A stretch of 64,000 nucleotides of DNA from Siphonobacter sp. BAB-5405 (GTDB taxonomy: Bacteria; Bacteroidota; Bacteroidia; Cytophagales; Spirosomataceae). The DNA is taken from contig NZ_NJAG01000011.1 in NCBI RefSeq assembly GCF_002872335.1, forward strand, positions 124,001-188,000, read 5' to 3'. Below, one piece after another: positions 25,822 through 34,372 of this stretch; within the stretch, counting starts at the first letter, position 1, and each line of letters begins with the position of its first letter. The notes beneath the pieces were generated by a model. That model was not told where the DNA came from, searched no databases, and was given only the letters and a program-made list of their open reading frames with translations. The translations under genes were made by a program, and so were the position numbers.

Positions 25822-26739
25822 ATGAAATCTTCACTCTCCCGCCGGGCTTTTATCCAGCAGGCAGGCTTGCTCACTTCGGCTACACTTTTAAGTAGTACGG
25901 AGCTTTGGGCGGCTAAAAAATCAGGCTTACAGATTGGTTATTCCGCCATTACCTGGGGCGGAAAAGACACCGACGCCATCCGTGACATTGCTTCGCTGGG
26001 CTTTAAAGGCATTCAACTCCGGGCGAACGCGTTTGGTCCGTACCGCAACAAACCTTCCGAACTCAAAGCATTACTGGATGACAATCATCTCAAACTGGTT
26101 ATGTTTTCGAGCGGAAACGTAGAAATCGACCCGGATAAGGAAGAGAGTACCATCAATATGCACGTAGCTCACGCCAGTTTTGTGAAAGCCCTGGGCGGAA
26201 CGAGCATTCAGCTGACGAATAATGTTCGGCCGAAAGATCGGCAACCCACGCCGGAAGAACTCAAGCGACTGGCTCAGGTGATGAACGAAATTGGGAAGCA
26301 AACGGCCGATTTAGGCATTCAAACCGCCTACCATAACCACATGCACCAACTCGGGGAAACACCGGAAGAAGTGGATATCATTGTTCAGGAAATGAACCCC
26401 AAGTATGTGAAGCTATTACTCGACGTGGCCCATTACCACCAGGGCGGTGGTGACCCGGCCAAGGCCATCCATCAGTACAAAGACCGAATTCACGCCCTGC
26501 ATTTAAAAGACGTTCGCAGTCCCCTCCCCGACAACACGAATCCCAAATCGTACAAGTTTGTCGAGCTTGGACAGGGCAACGTCAACTTACCCGCCGTATT
26601 CAAAGCCCTCGACGACATCAAGTTTAAAGGCTGGGGAATTATTGAACTTGACGGCGTACCTGATACGGGCAAAACGGCTCTATCCTGTGCGGAAACCAGC
26701 AAGAAATTTCTTCTCGATCAGAAAATCCTGATGAGCTGA
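25822..26739 (+). CDS. Tat-exported sugar phosphate isomerase/epimerase family protein
   Basis: A 305-residue TIM-barrel protein of the AP-endonuclease-2/xylose-isomerase-like family. The N terminus SRRAFIQQAGLLTSATLL is a twin-arginine signal. The barrel carries the metal-binding set YHNHMHQ, LLDVAHYHQGG, HLKDV and IELDG at the usual barrel positions. Relatives are inosose dehydratases, hydroxypyruvate isomerases and 3-keto-sugar isomerases. It lies upstream of a DUF1080 protein and a Gfo/Idh/MocA oxidoreductase, so a role on oxidised (3-keto) sugars in the periplasm is a fair inference; the exact substrate cannot be read from sequence. Confidence 0.83.
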   Translation: MKSSLSRRAFIQQAGLLTSATLLSSTELWAAKKSGLQIGYSAITWGGKDTDAIRDIASLGFKGIQLRANAFGPYRNKPSELKALLDDNHLKLVMFSSGNVEIDPDKEESTINMHVAHASFVKALGGTSIQLTNNVRPKDRQPTPEELKRLAQVMNEIGKQTADLGIQTAYHNHMHQLGETPEEVDIIVQEMNPKYVKLLLDVAHYHQGGGDPAKAIHQYKDRIHALHLKDVRSPLPDNTNPKSYKFVELGQGNVNLPAVFKALDDIKFKGWGIIELDGVPDTGKTALSCAETSKKFLLDQKILMS

Positions 26740-26880
26740 TTCGGGCCGTACGACACGTTTCGAAGGAATCCTTTCGCTTTTACAGGGTAATGCTTAAAAA
26801 AGAGGTCTTTTACTGGAAGCTCTTCGTAAACTGGATACACGAAAAGTATTTCTGCCTTACTAATCATTAAACAAGTCTGT

Positions 26881-28317
26881 ATGAAACGATTACCTTTACT
26901 ACTGGTCGTCTGCTCTTTTGCCGGGCTTACCAGTGCCACACCACCGCAAGGGAAAGGCTCCTGGAAGAGTCTTTTCGACGGTAAAAGCCTGAAGGGCTGG
27001 AAAGTGGCCGAAGGCTCTGCTTCCGGAAAAGCCCGGTATGAAATTAAAAACGGTGAGATTATCGGCATTTCACAAACCAATACCGCCAATACCTTCTTAC
27101 TCACCGAGCAGCAATACGGAGATTTTATTTTTGAGTGCGACGTTAAGGTAGACAACTCCCTGAATTCCGGTATTCAGTTCCGCAGCCTGCAACGCGAAAA
27201 CGATGGTCGCGTATACGGCTATCAGATGGAGATTGACCCCTCGGATCGTAGCTGGAGTGGCGGTATTTATGATGAAGCCCGTCGGGGCTGGCTGGCCATG
27301 CCCACGAATTACGAGGCGGGGAAAAAGGCCTTTAAACGGGGCGAATGGAATAAGTACCGCATTGAAGCGATTGGCAATTCATTACGCACGTTCGTTAATG
27401 GCATTCCCGTTTCAAACGTCGTCGATGACCAAACGCTGAAAGGGTACATTGCACTGCAGGTACACAGCATTGGCAAAGACGCCAGTAAGGAAGGGAAAAC
27501 CATCCAGTGGAAAAATATTCGTATTCAAACCGAAAACCTTCAACCTTCTCCCGTCGATCAGGCTCCGGTCGTGAATCTGGTTCCTAATACACTGACGGAA
27601 CAGGAAAAAGCTCAGGGCTTCAAACTGCTTTTTGACGGAAAAACGAGTACGGGCTGGCGAGGTGCTTATAAAACCGCCTTCCCCGAAAAGGGCTGGACGA
27701 TTAAAGATGGCGTACTGAGCGTAGATAAAGGCGACGGAGCCGAAAGTACCAACGGAGGCGACATCGTGACCAATGATTCCTACGGAGCTTTTGAACTGAC
27801 CTTCCAATTTAAACTTACGGAAGGAGCCAACTCGGGAATGAAATATTTCGTGAAAGAATGGTTACCCTATACGCACGAATTCAAACCCGGTCAACCGATG
27901 ACTGTACCCGATGGTTACGTAAAGAAAGGATCCGCCATTGGCCTGGAATTTCAGGTACTGGATGATGCCCGTCACCCCGATGCCAAACTCGGAGCGGCTG
28001 GCAACCGTACTATTGGTTCTTTGTATGACTTGATTCCGGCGGATAAAACGGGAGCGAACAAAGCCGCCGTGAAGCCGATTGGTGAATGGAATGAAGGCCG
28101 GGTCATTGTGTATGCCAACAATCACGTTGAACACTGGCTCAATGGCTTTAAAGTAGTCGAGTACGATCGGGGCTCTCCCTTATTCAAGGCTTTGGTGGAA
28201 CGTTCAAAATACGCTTCTTACAAAGGTTTTGGCATGGCCGAAAAAGGTCCCATCCTCATTCAGGATCACGGCGATGTCGTTAGTTTCCGCAGTATAAAAA
28301 TTCGTGAACTAAAGTAG
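26881..28317 (+). CDS. Secreted protein with two DUF1080 (3-keto-disaccharide hydrolase) domains
   Basis: A 478-residue exported protein (signal MKRLPLLLVVCSFAGLTSA) made of two DUF1080 concanavalin-like domains. The first begins SLFDGKSLKGWKV (about residue 30) and contains NSGIQFRSL and YQMEIDPSD. The second begins LLFDGKTSTGWRG (about 248) and contains NSGMKYFV and GLEFQVLDD. Pfam names this family 3-keto-disaccharide hydrolase; members cleave glycosides after C3 oxidation. It is preceded by a TIM-barrel isomerase and followed by a Gfo/Idh/MocA oxidoreductase, the expected partners. Two domains in one chain might reflect two substrates or one inactive binding domain. Confidence 0.87.
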   Translation: MKRLPLLLVVCSFAGLTSATPPQGKGSWKSLFDGKSLKGWKVAEGSASGKARYEIKNGEIIGISQTNTANTFLLTEQQYGDFIFECDVKVDNSLNSGIQFRSLQRENDGRVYGYQMEIDPSDRSWSGGIYDEARRGWLAMPTNYEAGKKAFKRGEWNKYRIEAIGNSLRTFVNGIPVSNVVDDQTLKGYIALQVHSIGKDASKEGKTIQWKNIRIQTENLQPSPVDQAPVVNLVPNTLTEQEKAQGFKLLFDGKTSTGWRGAYKTAFPEKGWTIKDGVLSVDKGDGAESTNGGDIVTNDSYGAFELTFQFKLTEGANSGMKYFVKEWLPYTHEFKPGQPMTVPDGYVKKGSAIGLEFQVLDDARHPDAKLGAAGNRTIGSLYDLIPADKTGANKAAVKPIGEWNEGRVIVYANNHVEHWLNGFKVVEYDRGSPLFKALVERSKYASYKGFGMAEKGPILIQDHGDVVSFRSIKIRELK

Positions 28318-28437
28318 TTTTCAGTTTACGGTTGTCTGTTTTCAGTTGGGTTGAATCGATAAAGCTTTGACCCATTGTAGCTGAATTAGCAATAATCCAT
28401 TTTCTGAATTGAAAACAGTAAACTTCAAACTGAAAAC
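28317..28437. repeat. GTTNNNN heptad hairpin, copy 1
   Basis: The left arm (28317-28347) is a run of 7-base units each starting GTT (for example GTTTTCA, GTTTACG, GTTGTCT). The right arm (28408-28437) is made of units ending AAC and pairs with it over about 30 bases with several mismatches. A second small hairpin, CAGCGG/CCGCTG, lies at 28458-28473. It overlaps the last base of the DUF1080 stop codon and precedes the oxidoreductase gene. Confidence 0.65.
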
Positions 28438-28482
28438 GTTTCAAACTCTAAACCGCAGCGGCGGACCGCTGAACTCTAACTC

Positions 28483-29832
28483 ATGGAAAACCGTAGGGAT
28501 TTTCTTCGTAAACTTTCGCTGGCTACAGCCGGATCGATGCTGAGCGTGAATGCCATGTCGGCAGCCAGCTACCGCAAAATTGTGGGTGCGAATGACCGCG
28601 TACGTGTGGCCTGCGTGGGTTATTCTGACCGTTTCCGGGCTTCCCACGTACCTCCCTTCAAGGCTTTGGCTAAGGAAATGAACTTCGAAATGGTGGCCGT
28701 ATCTGACATCTGGAAACGCCGTCGCGAAGAAGGCAAAGCGTTTCTGGAGAAGCAATTAGGTGGTACCATTAAAGATTACCGCAATAATGATGAGCTGTAC
28801 GATTCCAAATCGGTAGACGCCGTTTTCATCAGTACAGCCGATTTTCAGCACGCCATTCATACCATCGACGCGGTAAAAGCCGGTTGCGATACCTACACGG
28901 AAAAGCCCCTGGCCGAAACCATGGAAGACGCCCGTGCGGTACTGAAAGCGGTCAAACAATCCGGAAAGATCGTTCAGATTGGCTCGCAACGCCGCAGTGG
29001 TGCCAACTACCACGCCGCCGAAGAATTCATTAAATCGGGCAAGTTCGGTCCGATTACGATGGTAGAACTGATGTGGAACGTAAACCAGCCGGGTCGCTGG
29101 CGTCGTCCGGCCCTGGTCGCTCAGTGTAAAGAGGAGGATCTGGACTGGAAACGCTACCTACTTAATCGTCCGCACGAAGCGTTTGATCCACGTAAATATC
29201 TGGAGTACCGTTTATTCTGGCCCTACTCATCAGGCATTCCCGGTCAGTGGATGAGCCACCAGATTGATACGGTACACTGGTTTTCTGGCCTGCCCCACCC
29301 CCGTTCGGCCGTCGCCAACGGAGGCATTTATCAGTGGAAAGACGGTCGTAAAAACGCCGATACGCTCACCGTGGTCTTTGATTACGGCCCACTGAATGAC
29401 CCGACCACGGGCTTCCAGGTATCTTTTGCCAGCCGTTTCAGTAACTCAGCGGGCGGTACCAAGGAAATCTATTATTCGAACGGTGGCGAACTGAATCTGG
29501 ATACCAATAACATTTCGCCCACCGGAGGCCTAACGGCCCGCGAAGCCGCTGAAATGAACATGCAGGCAAACCTGCTGGCTTCGGGCAAGCTGGAAGGCCC
29601 CCGCGTCGAAACGGGAGCGAATACGGGTGGCGATCCCCTGACGTTCAATCACATCAAAAACTGGATGGAATGCGTACGCAGCCGTAAAACGCCTAACGCT
29701 CCCATCGAAGCCGGTTACCAACACTCCATTGCTACGATCATGTCGAATGCCGCGTACCGTACAGGACTGCGGGTAACCTTTGATGAGAAAAACCAGGAAG
29801 TAATGGCTGGTACTAAAGTTTTTAAATATTAG
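28483..29832 (+). CDS. Tat-exported Gfo/Idh/MocA-family oxidoreductase
   Basis: A 449-residue NAD(P)-dependent oxidoreductase with a twin-arginine start NRRDFLRKLSLATAGSMLS. The Rossmann part shows RVRVACVGYSDR and VDAVFISTADFQHAIHTIDA, and the conserved YTEKPLAETMEDA motif marks the catalytic Lys of the EKP motif. A GQWMSHQIDTVHWF segment supplies the usual His-containing active site. Tat export fits a cofactor bound before secretion. Together with the DUF1080 protein and isomerase upstream it fits C3 oxidation of a glycoside before non-hydrolytic cleavage. The 165-base gap upstream holds a heptad hairpin, so co-transcription with the DUF1080 gene is possible but not certain. Confidence 0.9.
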   Translation: MENRRDFLRKLSLATAGSMLSVNAMSAASYRKIVGANDRVRVACVGYSDRFRASHVPPFKALAKEMNFEMVAVSDIWKRRREEGKAFLEKQLGGTIKDYRNNDELYDSKSVDAVFISTADFQHAIHTIDAVKAGCDTYTEKPLAETMEDARAVLKAVKQSGKIVQIGSQRRSGANYHAAEEFIKSGKFGPITMVELMWNVNQPGRWRRPALVAQCKEEDLDWKRYLLNRPHEAFDPRKYLEYRLFWPYSSGIPGQWMSHQIDTVHWFSGLPHPRSAVANGGIYQWKDGRKNADTLTVVFDYGPLNDPTTGFQVSFASRFSNSAGGTKEIYYSNGGELNLDTNNISPTGGLTAREAAEMNMQANLLASGKLEGPRVETGANTGGDPLTFNHIKNWMECVRSRKTPNAPIEAGYQHSIATIMSNAAYRTGLRVTFDEKNQEVMAGTKVFKY

Positions 29833-29855
29833 TTTAAGTACGTTATCGCATATGG

Positions 29856-29886
29856 AAAAAGCGGCTCTTCTAGGGCCGCTTTTTTG
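29856..29886 (+). terminator. Oxidoreductase terminator
   Basis: AAAAAGCGGC at 29856-29865 pairs with GCCGCTTTTT at 29875-29884 and runs into further Ts. Placed 24 bases after the stop codon. Confidence 0.88.
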
Positions 29887-29952
29887 GTTTAAAGTTTATA
29901 GAGAAGTAACAAGTTTGAACGGTTTACTTTGCCCGATTTCCAACTTATCCTG

Positions 29953-30441
29953 CTAGGTCGCTGCTGCCGTGGTTAGCATCGTCATGTACAAATTAATGGC
30001 GTACTGACAGGCCGTCACCAGTTCAAGCGGTACGGTTTGGTTACCTTCAATCTTTAGTTGGTACTCGTAATTCAGATTACTCCAGTTGTACTTCGGAATG
30101 ATGAGCATGAGCGTAATTCCTTCAGTATCTTCCAGAATAAAGTGGTGATTCCATACCCCCCGGCTTTTGAGTAAGTATACCTTTTCGGGACCATCTACGG
30201 ACAAACGGATGATGATTTGTCCCATCCAGTTAAACACAATATCCCCCTGATCGACACCGTCAATAAACACGTCGAATTTGGAAGCCCAGGCATTTTTGGA
30301 TTTAATCTTCAATTTCCGCTGGTTCACTTCTGCCTGGCCTACACTCGAAAACCAACTGTCATAGGTAAACGTTACTTCAGGATTTTCAGCCTCCGAGTAG
30401 ATTTCAAACCCTGATTCCACTGACTTAATTAAATAACTCAT
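29953..30441 (-). CDS. Conserved hypothetical protein, 162 residues
   Basis: I do not recognise this family with certainty. The protein begins MSYLIKSVESGFEIYSEAEN and is beta-rich, with short strands separated by turns such as WASKFDVFIDGVDQGDIVFN, WMGQIIIRLS and WNHHFILEDTEG. A helix closes the C terminus (TACQYAINLYMTMLTTAA). There is no signal peptide or membrane segment. The pattern of strands plus a final hydrophobic helix recalls tubby/LURP-like folds, but this is a weak impression. It lies 36 bases downstream of the DUF1684 gene in the same direction and may be in one operon with it. Confidence 0.7.
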   Translation of the reverse strand: MSYLIKSVESGFEIYSEAENPEVTFTYDSWFSSVGQAEVNQRKLKIKSKNAWASKFDVFIDGVDQGDIVFNWMGQIIIRLSVDGPEKVYLLKSRGVWNHHFILEDTEGITLMLIIPKYNWSNLNYEYQLKIEGNQTVPLELVTACQYAINLYMTMLTTAAAT

Positions 30442-30477
30442 CGCATACAGGCATTAACAGTTTCCTAAAATCAATCA

Positions 30478-31083
30478 CTACTCATGGTACGCCAGTTCTC
30501 CCGCCCGTATGGCAATCGGCAGATTATTCTCTTTCGGAGGAATGGGACACGTATACTCCGGCGAATACGCACAATACGGGTTGTAGGCTTTGTTAAAATC
30601 AATCGTAACCCGATTTCCCGTGATGTCGCTTTCGGGAATGTCCAGGTAACGACCCCCGCCGTAACTTTCCTTGCCCGAAGTCTGATCTTTGAAAGGGATG
30701 AAAAGCGTACCCGCCTCCGTACTTTCAAAGACGAGCAGTTCGCAGGATTTTCCCTGTAGCTCAAACCGGACTTTTCCGTATAACGTATACGTCTCGGTCT
30801 GCCCGCCCGTCATCTGTACCGCAAAGGTTTTCGTGCTTTCAGTTTCTTCCAGCTTCGCAAATACTTCATACGTAGAATCCGCCGGAAAATATTTCAGCCC
30901 CTGAAACCCGGCTTTGTCTTTGATGGGTGATTCGCTGGAAGTCCGGTAATTCTGGTCCTTCTCCAGCCGCTCCATCCGCAAATCATCGGCGTATGAGCCT
31001 TTTTTCTTACTACTGAAGGAATAGACCACAATCCCCAGAATGGCGGCAGCAACAACGAATAAGAGTATTTTTCTTCCTGACAT
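30478..31083 (-). CDS. DUF1684 family protein, membrane-anchored
   Basis: A 201-residue protein with one N-terminal membrane segment (ILLFVVAAAILGIVVYSF) and a DUF1684 domain outside. The family signature is clear: SPIKDKAGFQGLKYFPADSTY in the middle and, later, YGGGRYLDIPE, VTIDFNKAYNPYCAYSPEYTCPIPP and ENNLPIAIRAGE. The family has no proven biochemical function that I know of. The strictly kept NPYCAY...CPIPPxEN segment suggests a metal or ligand site. The start is the ATG at 31083. It precedes the 162-residue gene by 36 bases and is divergent from ribE. Confidence 0.88.
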   Translation of the reverse strand: MSGRKILLFVVAAAILGIVVYSFSSKKKGSYADDLRMERLEKDQNYRTSSESPIKDKAGFQGLKYFPADSTYEVFAKLEETESTKTFAVQMTGGQTETYTLYGKVRFELQGKSCELLVFESTEAGTLFIPFKDQTSGKESYGGGRYLDIPESDITGNRVTIDFNKAYNPYCAYSPEYTCPIPPKENNLPIAIRAGELAYHE

Positions 31084-31233
31084 AGTACGATCGGTACGCT
31101 GAATGTTAGCGTTTAGACAATGAAAGTTTCAATCTTTCGGAGCTCCGCTCTATTCGGAACCAATTGTATTGCAACTTTGCTGTATCTCAGCAGTGCAAAA
31201 ATCTACAACTTAACGGCAAAAGCCAATAATAAT

Positions 31234-31821
31234 ATGTTTACTGGAATCATTGAAGCGTTGGGAACGGTCACCGAACTTACCACTGAAGGTACTAACGTTA
31301 CCTTCAGCATCAAGTCTCCGATTTCTCAGGAGCTGAAAATAGATCAGAGCGTTTCGCACAATGGTGTTTGTCTGACGGTCATTGCCGTAGGCGATGGCTA
31401 CCATCAGGTGACGGCGATTGATGAAACGTTGAAAAAAAGTAATCTGGGACGTCTACAGGCCGGATCTACTGTAAACCTAGAACGGTGCATGCAGGCCAAC
31501 GGCCGTTTCGATGGGCACATTGTTCAGGGGCACGTAGACCAGACGGCCGTGTGTACGCGGGTACAGGATGAAAACGGCAGCTGGCTGTTTGATTTCGAGT
31601 ACGACGCTTCACTGGGGAACGTAACTGTAGAAAAGGGATCCATTTGTATCAACGGAATCAGTCTGACGGTTTTTAATTCCGGCGTTAATACGTTTCGCGT
31701 AGCCATCATTCCGTATACCTACGAACATACAACCTTTCATGCATTGGCCGAAGGCGATACGGTCAATCTGGAATTCGACATTGTGGGCAAGTACGTCAAA
31801 CGGCTCTTGGGTCAGGTTTAA
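31234..31821 (+). CDS. ribE: Riboflavin synthase, alpha subunit
   Basis: A 195-residue riboflavin synthase. It starts MFTGIIEALGTV, the family-defining N terminus, and has two similar barrel halves: SHNGVCLTVIAV and ERCMQANGRFDGHIVQGHVD in the first and KGSICINGISLTVFN and IPYTYEHTTF in the second. It dismutates two 6,7-dimethyl-8-ribityllumazine molecules to riboflavin. The frame is open upstream to 31120, but the ATG at 31234 is the only start that gives the canonical MFTG. I see no FMN riboswitch in the leader. Other rib genes are not near. Confidence 0.96.
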   Translation: MFTGIIEALGTVTELTTEGTNVTFSIKSPISQELKIDQSVSHNGVCLTVIAVGDGYHQVTAIDETLKKSNLGRLQAGSTVNLERCMQANGRFDGHIVQGHVDQTAVCTRVQDENGSWLFDFEYDASLGNVTVEKGSICINGISLTVFNSGVNTFRVAIIPYTYEHTTFHALAEGDTVNLEFDIVGKYVKRLLGQV

Positions 31822-31973
31822 GCGAGCTTCTGTTTCGCATTAAAACCAAATTAATTATTACCATATTCCATTTTTCACGTACGGATGCATACATTAGCTC
31901 GTTCGTTTATTCAGTCTACACACTGAAGACGTTTACTTTTCGACTTAATACAGAAAGCTATTCACTGCTTTTT

Positions 31974-32846
31974 ATGAACCGTAGAAATTTTATTCAGGCA
32001 TCTTTAGGAATAGGTGCTCTTTCCGCAGTCGGACTCGAAGCTCTGGCTGCTACACAGGCGAAATCCGTTGGATTACAACTCTATACGGTTCGCGATGATA
32101 TTCAGAAGCAGGGCATTGAGCGGGTACTCGAACAGGTAGCCAAGCTAGGGTACAAACAGGTAGAGAACTTTAGCTATAATCAGGGTAAGTTTTTTGGTAA
32201 AACGCCCGCTGAGTATAACAAAATTCTGAAGGACAACGGACTGAAAGCCGTCAGTGGACACTATACCACGGGTCGATCCACGAAGTTTGGTACGGGCGAC
32301 GGTTTGACCCGCAATTGGGAGAAAGCCGTTGAAGATGCAGCGGCGATCGGACAAAAATACGTAGTACTAGCCTATCTGGTGGACGACGAACGCTCGGCGG
32401 ACGATTACAAGCAGTTATTCGGTCTACTGACGAAAAGCTCCGAAACGGCGAAAAAATCCGGGTTAACACTGGGTTACCATAACCACGATTTTGAATTTAC
32501 GCAAAAAGTGGACGGCGAAAAGCCCTACGATTTGTTACTCAAGAATACACCCGTAGTAATGGAAATGGACCTGTACTGGGTGGAAAAAGCGGGCGAGAAA
32601 CCCGCCGAGTATTTTGCGAAATATCCCGGTCGTTTTCCGCTCTGGCACGTTAAGGACATGGCGAAAACGCCCCAGCAGGAATTCGCGGAAGTAGGTACGG
32701 GCAGTATTGATTTCGCGGACTTATTCAAGCACGCGAAGCAAGCAGGATTGAAGCAGTATTTTGTGGAACAGGATGTTTGCAAACGCCCACCCATGGAATG
32801 CATCAAAACCAGTATCGACAATATTCAAAAGGCCAAGTGGGGTTGA
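31974..32846 (+). CDS. Tat-exported sugar phosphate isomerase/epimerase family protein
   Basis: A 290-residue TIM-barrel protein with a twin-arginine start NRRNFIQASLGIGALSAVG. Barrel ligands appear as YHNHDFEF, MEMDLYWVEKAG, WHVKDM and YFVEQD, with VGTGSIDFADLF before the last strand. This is the second of three such proteins in the window, and it differs clearly from the first. It stands alone, with a bidirectional terminator downstream. The substrate is unknown; periplasmic 3-keto sugars are one possibility given the related cluster 4 kb upstream. Confidence 0.83.
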   Translation: MNRRNFIQASLGIGALSAVGLEALAATQAKSVGLQLYTVRDDIQKQGIERVLEQVAKLGYKQVENFSYNQGKFFGKTPAEYNKILKDNGLKAVSGHYTTGRSTKFGTGDGLTRNWEKAVEDAAAIGQKYVVLAYLVDDERSADDYKQLFGLLTKSSETAKKSGLTLGYHNHDFEFTQKVDGEKPYDLLLKNTPVVMEMDLYWVEKAGEKPAEYFAKYPGRFPLWHVKDMAKTPQQEFAEVGTGSIDFADLFKHAKQAGLKQYFVEQDVCKRPPMECIKTSIDNIQKAKWG

Positions 32847-32867
32847 TTTCCCGGTAGTAATAGAGGC

Positions 32868-32902
32868 AGCAAAGGTCAGTCGAGTTTCGACTGACCTTTG
32901 CT
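32868..32902. terminator. Bidirectional terminator, 16-bp perfect stem
   Basis: AGCAAAGGTCAGTCGA at 32868-32883 pairs perfectly with 32887-32902 around a 3-base turn. It separates two convergent genes; the stop codon of the minus-strand gene is directly next to it. Confidence 0.8.
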
Positions 32903-32903
32903 T

Positions 32904-33338
32904 TTAGTACCCATACTGCTGATCTTCCTCTTCCTCCGGATCGGCTTTATCCCACATCGCCCGGAAAGTCGGGGCCATGTACAGCATTTCTTCTACTTTA
33001 CTACGGGCCGCGTGAAATAGACGGTAGTTATAACCCTGGTTTAGAATTTCGTCAATAGCAAAGATGAGTTGAGCCATGTCCCGCACATTCACGGAAAAAT
33101 CCCTCACTACGTACATGGTAAAGCCGCGATCGTAATCGTCAGCGAAAAATAACACCAGAGCAAAATCTTCTCCCCACAAAAATGAAGTAACCTGGCTACG
33201 CGAAAAATCTTTGAACATTTCCCCATTGTCAACTAAGGCATCAATGATTTCAACGTCATTATTCGTAATGTAAAAATTGGGGGTAAGGTTGCGGGAGATT
33301 TCCTCCATAACCGGCCGTTGGGTTGATTGTTGAGCCAT
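32904..33338 (-). CDS. Conserved hypothetical protein, about 144 residues
   Basis: I do not recognise a named family. The protein begins MAQQSTQRPVMEEISRNLTP (ATG at 33338; an upstream in-frame ATG at 33350 would add MIKF). It looks like a compact alpha/beta cytoplasmic domain: ITNNDVEIIDALVDNGEMF, then ALVLFFADDYDRGFTMYVV, then a helix ending AIDEILNQG. The C-terminal tail is very acidic (DPEEEEDQQYGY). No signal or membrane segment. It is upstream in orientation of nothing else, and is separated from kdsA by the kdsA terminator. Confidence 0.72.
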   Translation of the reverse strand: MAQQSTQRPVMEEISRNLTPNFYITNNDVEIIDALVDNGEMFKDFSRSQVTSFLWGEDFALVLFFADDYDRGFTMYVVRDFSVNVRDMAQLIFAIDEILNQGYNYRLFHAARSKVEEMLYMAPTFRAMWDKADPEEEEDQQYGY

Positions 33339-33404
33339 AAATTTGATCAATTTTTGGAGAAAATGTAACGTTTCCGTCTATTTCTCTGGCTGGACAAAAA
33401 AGAA

Positions 33405-33434
33405 AAAGCCCCCGGAGAATGCTCCGAGGGCTTT
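33405..33434 (-). terminator. kdsA terminator
   Basis: A 13-bp stem with one mismatch (33405-33417 with 33422-33434), followed on the minus strand by a long T-rich run. A second small hairpin (TTGACTTC/GAAGTCAA) lies between it and kdsA. Confidence 0.85.
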
Positions 33435-33492
33435 GCTGAGTTTGACTTCAGGACTCGAAGTCAACCATTCTCCAAAATTCTTATGCCAGATT

Positions 33493-34344
33493 TTAAGCCA
33501 GCTCCTTTAACGTATTCCGGTACTTCACTTCTACGGCGTGGAGTTCCAGTAAGGGTTTCAGGAATTCTTCCAGTAAGCTAATATCCAGCTGGCTGGCCGC
33601 GTCGCACAGAGCTTCGCTGGGGCAGGTATGAGCTTCCACAAACAGACCGTCTACACCCGCAGCCACACCAGCCCGAGCCAGTACGGGCAGATACTCGCGA
33701 GCACCGCCTTTGGAATCTTTGGAAGGAATACCATACTTCCGGATGGCGTGCGTTACGTCGAACACCACGGGATAATTCGTACGAGCCATGTGGTAGAAGC
33801 TACGCGGATCGACCACGAGATCGTTGTAGCCGAAGGTGTACCCCCGTTCGGTCAGAATGATCTGATCGTTGCCGGAATCTTCAATTTTCTTCACCGGATG
33901 TTTCATGTTTTCCGGAGCCAGGAACTGACCGTGCTTCACGTTTACGACCCGACCCGTCTGGGCCGCTGCCGTTACCAGCATGGTTTGCATACACAGGTAA
34001 GCCGGAATTTGGAGTACGTCCACTACTTCAGCTACGGGAGCTGCCTGATCGGGGTAGTGAATGTCCGTCAGCAGAGGAAAACCAAACTGTTCCTTCACTT
34101 TCGCCAGAATCTTGATTCCTTTATCCAGACCGGGGCCAGAATAGTAATCCAGACTCGAGCGGTTATCCTTCTGAAACGATGATTTATAAATCATCTTGAT
34201 ATTGAGACGTTCCGAAATCTCTTTGAGTTTTTCGGCAACGGTCATCATGATTTTTTCGTCTTCGATAACGCAGGGACCTGAGATGAGAAACAACTCATCG
34301 GATCCACATTCGATATCGCCAACCCGTACGATTTTCTGCGACAT
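33493..34344 (-). CDS. kdsA: 3-deoxy-8-phosphooctulonate synthase KdsA
   Basis: A 283-residue Kdo-8-phosphate synthase. Motifs include LFLISGPCVIE at the start, YKSSFQKDNRSS, GFPLLTDIHYP, VNVKHGQFLAPENM and DVTHAIRKYG, all typical of KdsA. It joins arabinose 5-phosphate and phosphoenolpyruvate to give Kdo-8-P, the precursor of lipopolysaccharide core sugar. NVKHGQ keeps Lys-His, whereas the Asn/Cys at the metal site that divides metal-free and metal-dependent KdsA cannot be settled by eye. It lies 28 bases after the kdnB-like gene, so Kdo synthesis and its modification are coupled here. Confidence 0.95.
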   Translation of the reverse strand: MSQKIVRVGDIECGSDELFLISGPCVIEDEKIMMTVAEKLKEISERLNIKMIYKSSFQKDNRSSLDYYSGPGLDKGIKILAKVKEQFGFPLLTDIHYPDQAAPVAEVVDVLQIPAYLCMQTMLVTAAAQTGRVVNVKHGQFLAPENMKHPVKKIEDSGNDQIILTERGYTFGYNDLVVDPRSFYHMARTNYPVVFDVTHAIRKYGIPSKDSKGGAREYLPVLARAGVAAGVDGLFVEAHTCPSEALCDAASQLDISLLEEFLKPLLELHAVEVKYRNTLKELA

Positions 34345-34372
34345 AATCTTAATTTTTAAGGGGTAACGACTA

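Noticed and set aside
22415-31096. Shared string AGTACGATCGG before the TauE gene (22418 area) and the DUF1684 gene (31085 area)
   Set aside because: Only two copies, at different distances from the starts, and built around the palindrome CGATCG; chance is enough.
31084-31233. FMN riboswitch before ribE
   Set aside because: None of the conserved FMN-element strings are present in the 150 bases before the ATG.
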